Assembly: GCA_965215855.1 (NCBI GenBank)
Contig: CBDCER010000002.1
Coordinates: 186,001 to 250,000, forward strand
Reading direction: 5' to 3'
DNA from: J027 sp965215855
GTDB lineage: Bacteria > Chloroflexota > Anaerolineae > Aggregatilineales > J027
DNA length: 64,000 nucleotides
Position 1 is the first letter of the stretch; each line of letters opens with the position of its first letter. The position numbers and the translations under genes were made by a program. The notes beneath the pieces were generated by a model. That model made no database searches, was not told the DNA's origin, and was given only the letters and a program-made list of their open reading frames with translations. Below are positions 33,914 to 41,160 of the stretch, in pieces.

Positions 33914-36784
33914 TTATGCCTCCGATATTTTCTCTAATAGGTTTTCTGCTTTTTCAGCGCGAGCTACTAGGCTAACGCTCTTATAGTAAATAGTCGCTGC
34001 TTTCAAATATTTTTTCGCGTTCTCGATGGCTCGCATCTGAGCATAGGCGTCACCCAATGCATATGTTACATGACCAAACCATTCAGCCGAACCATCTGCC
34101 ATTGAAACCACAGCTTCCAATTCTTTATAAACATCCAAACAAGCCTTGTAAGAAATATCCTCTTGCTCCGCAAGGGCATGTAATGCTGCTCCTTTATTTA
34201 GCAGAGCAAACAACATACGGCGAGATGGTTTAGCTTCCCCACTTCTTTGAGATTCTAAGTGAAGAGCTATTTCAATTGTATTTAATGCTTCATAAAAATC
34301 TCCTATCTGAATCAGCATATAAATCTTTTGCTCATACACAAAATTAAGTAAGTTTTGTGGGCGCATAAAAACATGAGGATGATTTAAGGCAACATCATGA
34401 TATATCTTGGCACTTGCTTCGGCTTCCTCTATTCGTGCTATAACTTCATCCTTTGTTCGTGATTGAATGGTTGAGAAATCTTTCTTATCAGCATCAACGA
34501 GCGTGCGTGCCGCAACGATGCGTGCAATTATGTAATTTAAATGCCATACTTTTGATTGAATATCATCATCCGTAAACGTATGTCTATACTGATCTGCCAG
34601 TTTCATTGCATCATGGTAAGTTTCCGTAGCCTTAGAATAATTTCCCATATCCTTAAAGACATTAGCGAGCTTCCCAATTAGTCTATAACACTTATAGATG
34701 TTATCCCCATCATGTAAATTAGCCTGGGAAACACCCACTGCAAATTCCAACATTTCACGATACAACTCGTAAATATCTATATGGGGTCGATATCCTCTTG
34801 TGACTGAAAGTGTATACATTAAATCAACAAGTTCGAGTTCCATATGCTGTTGACCAGCTTCCCTAGCAAATAACAAAACATTCGGGATTTCTTGGTGTAA
34901 AACTTCCATAGCGTTAGTCTTGTTTTGCACAAAATTTATACAAGCATTAATAGCATACTCAATATGTTCATTTGACAAATGCCGTTGACGAATGTATTGG
35001 TAAATTGGGTCGTGAATGATATAAAAGTCACCATATCCTGTAATTAAACTAAGATCTCTCAGGCGATCTATAATGGGTTGAAGATCAACCCCAGCAACTG
35101 GAGAGACTTCTAATAGGAAACTCTTCGTTAATCGCGTTGTGGGAACTGTACATATAGCAAGTAGAATCAGTTGAGAGTTTTCATCAAGCGTATTCCACAC
35201 GATTTCTACGGAGCGTTCAACCGATTCAGTAGGAAACCCCGCTCTGTCCATATTAAATATATATTTTTGGTAGTCTTCAAATAATTGCTCTATTGTGATT
35301 TTTGACCGAACTCGCAAATTTTCACCTGCAATTTTAATGGCAAGTGGTAAATAGGATAATAAATTACATAGTTTATCGACATCTTGGGAAGAAAAATCTT
35401 TTCTTGCAATATTTTGCAGCAATTTACGAGCATCAGCACTGTTCAAAGGTGTAATTTCAACAATATCCAAATTGTCTACCGCAAATCGCTCATTAGACGT
35501 TGATAGAACCCGAATATCTTCGGGGATTAACTCGCGTAATCTTATAAGCATGGGAGCCGTTACTAACCCATCTAACACAACAAGTGTGATTGACTTTTGC
35601 TCAAGTGCATCATCTAGTGCATCTAATTCTCTTATACGGAGTGCCCCTTTTACTGCATTTTCAATCATTTGGTCAACTAGATATTTATGATAAGGCATAT
35701 GGATACTTTGCTGATCTATATTCAGCCAAATAAGGCGGTGACCGACATTGTTTTTTAACCAACGCTTTGCCAATGCTTTTACCAACGTAGTCTTACCAAC
35801 CCCAGGTTGCCCCCAAAGATGAAGGTTGCTTCTTCCTTGTTGAAATAGAGATTCAACTTGATTGATGATGTTTAGTTGGCTTTTTAACATTTCACCATGT
35901 ACAAGCCAATGATGGTTAGAATTGCCAATAATATCAAAACGCCTCAAGAGTGGATCAGGGACTAAGTCACAATCCACTAATCCTTGTTTGATACTTAGAT
36001 AAAGTGCATGAAGTCCGTAAAAATCCTCTTCATTCTTCGGAGGAGCATTTTCATCATCAAACACACGCTGCCAATTCTGATATTTTTGAATTGCTCGTGA
36101 AATTTGATTTGACCGTGCGAGTAGTTCTAATTGTATTTTGAACGGGTACACTTCTAACCAACCACTATCAATATCAGTACCTACCATTCTGTCGGCGGCC
36201 CGAAGAATTTTATCGAGATACTGACTAAACACCTTTACATCTGCGATGGTTTCTGGTAGCTCCTCAATATGATAGTCAAGAATAGATCTTCTAAATTTCT
36301 GTACTTTGCTTCGATAGTCAATTTGAATATCCTTTAATTTTGTATCAAATTGGAGGTCTCGAAAATCTACGCCTTCCGCAAATGGACCACGATACAATGC
36401 TTCAGCATTCTCCCAGTTAACTATTTGGGTTTTGGCATGCTTCCAGTCATTTGCTTGAGAGCTATAGAATAGTTCGTTGAAAATAAGCGTATCGATTTCA
36501 AGCAGTTTTCCTACATCGCTATTTTTCGGACGGAATTCAAGTGTGCCGCGTTCACATACAATCCAATCACCAGCAATAGCCAGTATATCTCCCCGTAGGT
36601 TTCTTCGATCTGGAAACTCATAACGTTGAAGAGATACAAATTCATGCCTTTGAACAAATAGTTGCTCAAGTACAAATGCAACTATTCCAAGCGTTCGCTT
36701 TTCGGCACGAAGAGAGGGAAGCTTCGTTTGGATACCATGTTTGTAGATTTCAAATTTGCCTAGTAAGTTTATTCGAGTGTCCAC
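33914..36784 (-). CDS. SARP-like STAND (NB-ARC, TPR) regulator
   Basis: 956 residues from GTG 36784 with AGGA upstream. The N-terminus (TRINLLGKFEIYKHGIQTKL) looks like a degenerate SARP winged-helix opening, followed by a BTAD-like helical region to about 270. An NB-ARC-type ATPase follows: P-loop GQPGVGKTTLVKALAK near 325, Walker B ITLVVLDGL near 400, and LPLAIKIAGENLRVRSK near 480, equivalent to the GLPLA motif. From about 640 onward there are TPR-like helices (YSKATETYHDAMKLADQY). This is the AfsR architecture: a signal-activated switch controlling transcription. Codon use is AT-rich compared with neighbours, which suggests transfer. The subtilase gene follows 1 base after its stop. Confidence 0.75.
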   Translation of the reverse strand: MDTRINLLGKFEIYKHGIQTKLPSLRAEKRTLGIVAFVLEQLFVQRHEFVSLQRYEFPDRRNLRGDILAIAGDWIVCERGTLEFRPKNSDVGKLLEIDTLIFNELFYSSQANDWKHAKTQIVNWENAEALYRGPFAEGVDFRDLQFDTKLKDIQIDYRSKVQKFRRSILDYHIEELPETIADVKVFSQYLDKILRAADRMVGTDIDSGWLEVYPFKIQLELLARSNQISRAIQKYQNWQRVFDDENAPPKNEEDFYGLHALYLSIKQGLVDCDLVPDPLLRRFDIIGNSNHHWLVHGEMLKSQLNIINQVESLFQQGRSNLHLWGQPGVGKTTLVKALAKRWLKNNVGHRLIWLNIDQQSIHMPYHKYLVDQMIENAVKGALRIRELDALDDALEQKSITLVVLDGLVTAPMLIRLRELIPEDIRVLSTSNERFAVDNLDIVEITPLNSADARKLLQNIARKDFSSQDVDKLCNLLSYLPLAIKIAGENLRVRSKITIEQLFEDYQKYIFNMDRAGFPTESVERSVEIVWNTLDENSQLILLAICTVPTTRLTKSFLLEVSPVAGVDLQPIIDRLRDLSLITGYGDFYIIHDPIYQYIRQRHLSNEHIEYAINACINFVQNKTNAMEVLHQEIPNVLLFAREAGQQHMELELVDLMYTLSVTRGYRPHIDIYELYREMLEFAVGVSQANLHDGDNIYKCYRLIGKLANVFKDMGNYSKATETYHDAMKLADQYRHTFTDDDIQSKVWHLNYIIARIVAARTLVDADKKDFSTIQSRTKDEVIARIEEAEASAKIYHDVALNHPHVFMRPQNLLNFVYEQKIYMLIQIGDFYEALNTIEIALHLESQRSGEAKPSRRMLFALLNKGAALHALAEQEDISYKACLDVYKELEAVVSMADGSAEWFGHVTYALGDAYAQMRAIENAKKYLKAATIYYKSVSLVARAEKAENLLEKISEA

Positions 36785-36850
36785 TATATCCTACTTTTTC
36801 ATATGACAACCTCAAAATATTTTCGGGAAAAGATTGGGAATACCTTTGTG

Positions 36851-36910
36851 TAAACTGCTCCTTGTTCAACATTTGTTGGACAGAAATTTCAAAGCGAAAG
36901 GAGCAGTTTA
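36851..36910 (+). promoter_or_regulatory. Leader hairpin sequestering the Shine-Dalgarno and start codon
   Basis: TAAACTGCTCCTT (36851-36863) is perfectly complementary to AAGGAGCAGTTTA (36898-36910), which contains the ribosome site AAGGAG and the A of ATG. Three more wobble pairs could extend the stem over the UG. Inside the loop a second hairpin (36864-36871 with 36874-36881) stacks directly on the stem. An RNA of this form should block initiation unless something opens it, so it resembles a riboswitch, RNA thermometer or protein-bound switch. Confidence 0.65.
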
Positions 36911-38040
36911 TGTTTTCCCGCAAGTTTTTCGTTCTGAGTGCATTCATTGTACTACTCGTGGGCAGCGTAATTAACATTGTACCGAGCGCTGCTCAAGATG
37001 ACAACGTCGTATTACGGGTACTCTATCTTGAGGATGGAACATTCGTCGTTCCATCGCTAGATCTAGCCGTTGAACACTATCTTTCAACTACTGAAACATC
37101 AACAGATCAAATTGATCTATTCGGTGTAGACAGTATTGATGAGTTATTGGCTGCTGCAAGTTCTGGTGACTTTGACATTGTGGTGGCAGATACCGTTGTG
37201 AGCGATATGTTGTTTGAACAGAGCATTGTCAATGCTTACTGTGAACCAGGCCAATGCCCTGAATGTGAACAGCCAAATCCACCCGAATGGTGTTTGTACG
37301 CTCAAGGCGATTTCACAGAACACTTGGTATCACAACTCAACGTAGCCTATTGCTTGCCCGGCCAATGTCCAGAATGTGAACGGCCATACCCATTCCGTCC
37401 TCGTTGGTGTGATTTTGCACATGCAGAAATTGACATCGACATTTTGCAAACCTACTTCGTTTGGGATTCGGTTTACTTCCCTCGTGGTATTCCCGCACCA
37501 TGGTATTTCGAAGGGGTATTTCAAAATGTTGAGTGGTTCGAACAAGAGGGCTTAGAAGCGCCACGTACTCTTGAGGAGCTGAACGAATTTGTCGCTGACT
37601 ATGGAGATGTTGTCTTCGTTGATGAGGCTATCACCGGTTCGTTACGGGCATTTCTTGAGTATGGAAATGTCAATATTCTCGCTACCGACGAGATTCAGTC
37701 GTTACTCGAAGATGAATCTTTACCGGGCATTGTCCTCGGTAAATCTCCGTCATTCGTCAGCGGCGTCATTATCATTGAAGGATACACGCCGCTTGTCTTA
37801 GAGGGCTTCTATCCCGATGTTACCGTTATAGGAGCATATTTACTCGAAACCGAGAATCGTGACCATGCACTGGACTTCATGTATGCCCTCTATGAAGACG
37901 AAATCCAATATGAGTGGTTTGTCGAATTCGGATTGCTGCCGAGCAATGGGATTCTTGTCTCCGAGCTTGCGGTCGAAGCTGAAGGCATTCTGGACTTTGT
38001 GAATTATGCTGCACCGACCGCTACCCGTGAAATGCGTTAG
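36910..38040 (+). CDS. Secreted solute-binding-like protein with two Cys-rich repeats
   Basis: 376 residues from ATG 36910 (AAAGGAG six bases upstream). After the signal peptide (FFVLSAFIVLLVGSVINIV, cleavage near SAAQ) the sequence resembles a sugar-type extracellular solute-binding protein: IDELLAAASSGDFDIVVADT, later FPRGIPAPWYFEGVFQ and EQEGLEAPRTLEELNEFV, and the helical C-terminus. Two copies of a motif, YCEPGQCPECEQPNPPEWC and YCLPGQCPECERPYPFRPRWC, are inserted near residues 110-175; cysteine spacing is C-x4-C-x2-C followed by a WC. This could bind metal or form disulfides; I know no named domain for it. It has no permease genes nearby. Confidence 0.65.
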   Translation: MFSRKFFVLSAFIVLLVGSVINIVPSAAQDDNVVLRVLYLEDGTFVVPSLDLAVEHYLSTTETSTDQIDLFGVDSIDELLAAASSGDFDIVVADTVVSDMLFEQSIVNAYCEPGQCPECEQPNPPEWCLYAQGDFTEHLVSQLNVAYCLPGQCPECERPYPFRPRWCDFAHAEIDIDILQTYFVWDSVYFPRGIPAPWYFEGVFQNVEWFEQEGLEAPRTLEELNEFVADYGDVVFVDEAITGSLRAFLEYGNVNILATDEIQSLLEDESLPGIVLGKSPSFVSGVIIIEGYTPLVLEGFYPDVTVIGAYLLETENRDHALDFMYALYEDEIQYEWFVEFGLLPSNGILVSELAVEAEGILDFVNYAAPTATREMR

Positions 38041-38065
38041 TAGATTGCAGAGATCAACAAACAAA

Positions 38066-38086
38066 CCCCAAGGATCATGCTTGGGG
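38066..38086 (+). other. Intercistronic hairpin without U tract
   Basis: Stem CCCCAAG / CTTGGGG, 7-base loop, 26 bases after the solute-binding-like gene and 52 before the next start. Lacking a T run it is more likely a processing or stability element than a terminator. Confidence 0.45.
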
Positions 38087-38137
38087 CAATTGAAAACCAA
38101 AAGAAGTAATTCAACAGGTAAGAAAGGAAACAAACTC

Positions 38138-38602
38138 ATGAATATCCGCAGTGCTCTGTTAGTGGCTTTAGTCCTGGCTGGATTTGCGTTGCCATTTACT
38201 AGCCCTACACCAGCTCATGCACTCTGTGCGACCCCGGCTGAAGAGGGGACATGGACGAACATCAATTCAAATACACGTAGCATTACCAACATAACGGTAG
38301 AATTTCAATGCCAAGACCAAATCGTTAATGGTCGCCCATATCCTCCAGGTCCACCCTACTATCTACACCTCTTTGGTGCTTGTCACCCAACTGATTGCGA
38401 TTGGGGGCGTGTTGGTGCAGAACGCGGAACAGGTGACTGGATATTTACAACCATCGATCATGGCTTTGCGACGCGCTATGTGTGGGTCAAAGCCTATGAA
38501 TATAGCTCACGTACTTGGTTGCGTGTGTATATTTGGACTGACTTCCATAGTCCTAATCGCGAGGATTATTCCTCTAATGATTGGTTTCGTCGTGTGAGTT
38601 AA
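38138..38602 (+). CDS. Small secreted protein with HPTDCDWG motif
   Basis: 154 residues from ATG 38138, with AAAGGA upstream. A signal peptide (MNIRSALLVALVLAGFALPF, cleavage after AHA) precedes a single beta-rich domain: GTWTNINSNTRSITNITVEF, LHLFGACHPTDCDWGRVGAE, TRYVWVKAYEYSSRTWLRVY. A Cys pair flanks the HPTDCDWG motif. I recall similar uncharacterised secreted proteins with CxPTDCDWG in bacteria, but no function is known to me. It is probably cotranscribed with the Cys-rich solute-binding-like gene 97 bases upstream. Confidence 0.7.
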   Translation: MNIRSALLVALVLAGFALPFTSPTPAHALCATPAEEGTWTNINSNTRSITNITVEFQCQDQIVNGRPYPPGPPYYLHLFGACHPTDCDWGRVGAERGTGDWIFTTIDHGFATRYVWVKAYEYSSRTWLRVYIWTDFHSPNREDYSSNDWFRRVS

Positions 38603-38640
38603 CGAGACCTGTCAACTCCCGCAAAATTGTCTATAAACAT

Positions 38641-38673
38641 CAATGCCCTACTATTGCTTGTAGGGCATTGTTC
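38641..38673 (+). terminator. Terminator-like hairpin
   Basis: Perfect 11-bp stem CAATGCCCTAC / GTAGGGCATTG with an 8-base loop, followed by TTCT only. It closes the AT-rich accessory region. The remainder of 38674-38799 shows nothing I recognise. Confidence 0.55.
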
Positions 38674-38799
38674 TGAATACGAGTAGGTCTGATAATCTGA
38701 GTGATTACAAAAAGTTGAATTTCTCGGAAAACTTGTCTCAACCCAGGCGAATGGTATGAAGATAACGCAGTTTTCTCATAAGTAAACTGTGCGCATGTT

Positions 38800-39165
38800 T
38801 CAGGAGAAAACCCAAACGGATGTGCAATTCAACCATAGCAAGGCGATATCAATGCCGTGCAATGCAAGGATATGTTCCCGCAGCCAACGATCAAATGGCA
38901 ATTTGTCAGTAATGGTTGGGTGCGAATAGCAATCCGTTTGAGCGAACGTGGCCTGGAGCAGAACAATCGTCTGTTGTGGTGACGCTGACAGCCAAACCTG
39001 TACCCGCTTCAGCCCAACGCGCCCACACCAGGCTTTCCACTCCGATTGTCGAGGTCCCTGCAATTCCTGAATGAAACGTCGCCACGCTTCGGACTTACCA
39101 GGCAAGATTGGAAGAGCCAGATGAATATCGAATTGTGATTCGGGGAACGCACCCTGGTTCATCAT
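38800..39165 (-). CDS. Small conserved protein (DUF6176-like)
   Basis: 121 residues with no signal peptide or span. LALPILPGKSEAWRRFIQEL, GPRQSEWKAWCGRVGLKRVQ-type sequence and the PFDRWLREHILALHGIDIAL end match a family of small cytosolic proteins whose function is unknown to me (DUF6176-like, from memory). GGGAGGGAGAG lies upstream of ATG 39165. It is the third gene of the monooxygenase-cupin unit, 38 bases after the cupin stop. Confidence 0.6.
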   Translation of the reverse strand: MMNQGAFPESQFDIHLALPILPGKSEAWRRFIQELQGPRQSEWKAWCGRVGLKRVQVWLSASPQQTIVLLQATFAQTDCYSHPTITDKLPFDRWLREHILALHGIDIALLWLNCTSVWVFS

Positions 39166-39203
39166 TTCGTTACTCTCCCTCCCAATCCTGCCAGCAACTC
39201 AGT

Positions 39204-39743
39204 TTAGCGACGAACTGCTCCAACCATAATCGCGGCTTTGATACAGGTTTCTGTTCCTTTGTTGCGCCAAGCATGGCGGGTTCCGCATTGAACTAGGCAA
39301 TCGCCGGCTTTTAAATGAACCTCTACGCCATCATCCAGTTCACACCACAACTCACCGGCCAGAACGATGTTGTAGTCTATCGTGTCAGTCGTGTGCATAA
39401 AGTCTGGCTCAAGGACCTCGGCGATATCGGGCATCGCTGCCGCAAATTCAGCTCCAGCTTGCTCGAAATCAATCTCCCCTTTTTCAGCCAACTCGCCGAG
39501 TAAGGCATCAGGGGGATAATACTCAATACGAAATCGAGTTCCCCCTTGCGGTGCAATGAAATCTGTCATGGTGATCGTCGGATCTGCACCATTGATAGGT
39601 ACTTGCGAGTTAGCGTCGGTTGCCCAGATTTCCTTAATAGATAGACCGGGAAGATTGGGGAATTCGCTGACTCGATTGGGTTCACCCTCGAATAACACGA
39701 TAGATTTTCTTGCTTCATTGTGACCTGTTACTACACGTTTCAT
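39204..39743 (-). CDS. Cupin-domain protein
   Basis: 179 residues. A C-terminal cupin fold is clear: MHTTDTIDYNIVLAGELWCE, then VHLKAGDCLVQCGTRHAWRN. The metal-ligand positions seem partial: a His in MHTT and in RHAWRN, with Asp and Glu between. The N-terminal part (KRVVTGHNEARKSIVLFEGE) also fits cupin proteins that accompany small-molecule catabolic enzymes. It lies 45 bases after the FAD monooxygenase stop and is probably cotranscribed, so it may act on the product of that enzyme; this is inference. Confidence 0.82.
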   Translation of the reverse strand: MKRVVTGHNEARKSIVLFEGEPNRVSEFPNLPGLSIKEIWATDANSQVPINGADPTITMTDFIAPQGGTRFRIEYYPPDALLGELAEKGEIDFEQAGAEFAAAMPDIAEVLEPDFMHTTDTIDYNIVLAGELWCELDDGVEVHLKAGDCLVQCGTRHAWRNKGTETCIKAAIMVGAVRR

Positions 39744-39788
39744 GAGATTTTTTCCTCTTGGCTGAATTCTTGATTATCTTCTAGTTTG

Positions 39789-41030
39789 CTATACTTCATC
39801 GACTTCGTAAGAAAATTCTTCTGGAAAGGTAACACCAGCTTTCCACCAGGCGGCAGTTGTTTCCGCATTGGCGGTAGCAAGGTCAAGCGAATCCCAGATG
39901 AAAGCCTGTTCCATTTGATCACCTAATGCCAGCAGGCGATTGCCAATCCGAACTTGCTCTTTGCCCCAGTGCTGCAAAGCATCCTCAAGTGTTTCATAGT
40001 CGTTGAGTACCTGAAGCAGGTCTTTGACGTTGTTGTACCCCTTGAAAACGCCAGAACCGGTAAATGGCGGGACAAATACACCCGCATCCCCAATCAAAGC
40101 GATGCGCCCCTGATGATAAGCAGGTAGTTGTGAGGTGTAAATGAGCTGCACATAGGTGTTTTGTGTTTTGGCAACAATATCACCATAGTAAGTTGGCAGA
40201 TTGTCGCGCATCAATTGCTTCAAGCGATATTCTTCTTCCAGCCTGATTTTGCCGGGAGGAATCGAACCTGAAAGCGCGTTTCCCTCACGATCAATCATAA
40301 ATTCGGGTAGTTCAGCTTCGGGGATGGGGATATAGGCAGCCCAGTTGAATATGCGTTCACCTTTCTTAACCGAGCCATCATGACTGGGAACGAGGTAGAT
40401 CACAAAGTTGCCGGGTAGGTCTGAATACGATACTCGCGGCACATTGTTTTCTAAGGGCGTGCTATCGTCTATTTCGCTTTCAGATAACAGTCCACGCCAC
40501 AGTATATAGCCGCGATATTTCAGGTCAACATCGGGGAAAAGCAACTGTCGCCCGATAGATTGGTAACCATCGGCGAATAGCACGAGGTCAAAATCTGCTT
40601 CTGAACCATCTTTGAATTGCAGTGTTACAGAATCAGCGCCGTTGGCTTTGGCGTTCGCCACTTCATAGCCCTGGTGATAGTTTTCATCCGGCACACGCTT
40701 GCGTAGGTTATTCCACAAGGTACTCCAGTGAAACGCTTTCAAATTCATCGGCATTTGCCAGGGAACATATCCCAGGCTCTCGTGATCGGATGTCCGGATG
40801 ATGAAGGGCATTGCTGTGCCAGACAGATGCGGGAAATCGGCGTCGATAACATCTTGCTCAATCAGTGATTCAAACACTGGGCCTGACGTTCCAATGCCAC
40901 CGCCGCGGCCAACCAAACGGCTAGTTGATCGCTCGAAAACGCGTACCTGGTGTCCTTCACGGCCTAACAAAATGGCAGCCGAACACCCTGCGATTGAGCC
41001 ACCAACGATGCCAATATTTAGTTTCTTCAT
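39789..41030 (-). CDS. FAD-dependent monooxygenase
   Basis: 413 residues. ATG 41030 follows a strong AGGAGG. The FAD-binding Rossmann motif is MKKLNIGIVGGSIAGCSAAI with VRVFERS, the DG motif is DLVLFADGYQSIGR, and the GD motif is GRIALIGDAGVFVPPFTGSG. This is the PHBH/TetX class of flavin hydroxylases, which insert oxygen into aromatic or polyketide-like substrates using NAD(P)H. The substrate is unknown. It is the first gene of a three-gene operon and divergent from a BTAD regulator that likely controls it. Confidence 0.87.
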   Translation of the reverse strand: MKKLNIGIVGGSIAGCSAAILLGREGHQVRVFERSTSRLVGRGGGIGTSGPVFESLIEQDVIDADFPHLSGTAMPFIIRTSDHESLGYVPWQMPMNLKAFHWSTLWNNLRKRVPDENYHQGYEVANAKANGADSVTLQFKDGSEADFDLVLFADGYQSIGRQLLFPDVDLKYRGYILWRGLLSESEIDDSTPLENNVPRVSYSDLPGNFVIYLVPSHDGSVKKGERIFNWAAYIPIPEAELPEFMIDREGNALSGSIPPGKIRLEEEYRLKQLMRDNLPTYYGDIVAKTQNTYVQLIYTSQLPAYHQGRIALIGDAGVFVPPFTGSGVFKGYNNVKDLLQVLNDYETLEDALQHWGKEQVRIGNRLLALGDQMEQAFIWDSLDLATANAETTAAWWKAGVTFPEEFSYEVDEV

Positions 41031-41073
41031 TATGGATACCTCCTGTATCAAACAAACAGCTTATAGCTTGGTG

Positions 41074-41079
41074 TATAAT
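41074..41079 (+). promoter_or_regulatory. Probable -10 box of the BTAD regulator gene
   Basis: TATAAT preceded directly by TG, 82 bases before the regulator start. No clear -35 is seen. Confidence 0.45.
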
Positions 41080-41112
41080 TGACCATCTACGCTTTCTACT
41101 GTATCAACCGAG

Positions 41113-41152
41113 CGTATCCAAATCGCATCCAATGTGACCATAAGCGTATCCA
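41113..41152 (+). promoter_or_regulatory. Phased direct repeats, candidate BTAD/SARP operator
   Basis: CGTATCCA (41113-41120), CGCATCCA (41124-41131) and CGTATCCA (41145-41152). Starts are 11 and 21 bp apart, near one and two helical turns. Direct repeats with this phasing are the known binding form of SARP regulators. They lie in the divergent gap between the monooxygenase operon and the regulator gene. Confidence 0.6.
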
Positions 41153-41160
41153 GGCAGACC

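Noticed and set aside
36825..36841. Two GGGAA boxes 11 bp apart in the divergent region before the STAND regulator
   Set aside because: Only two short, low-complexity copies; not enough to call an operator.
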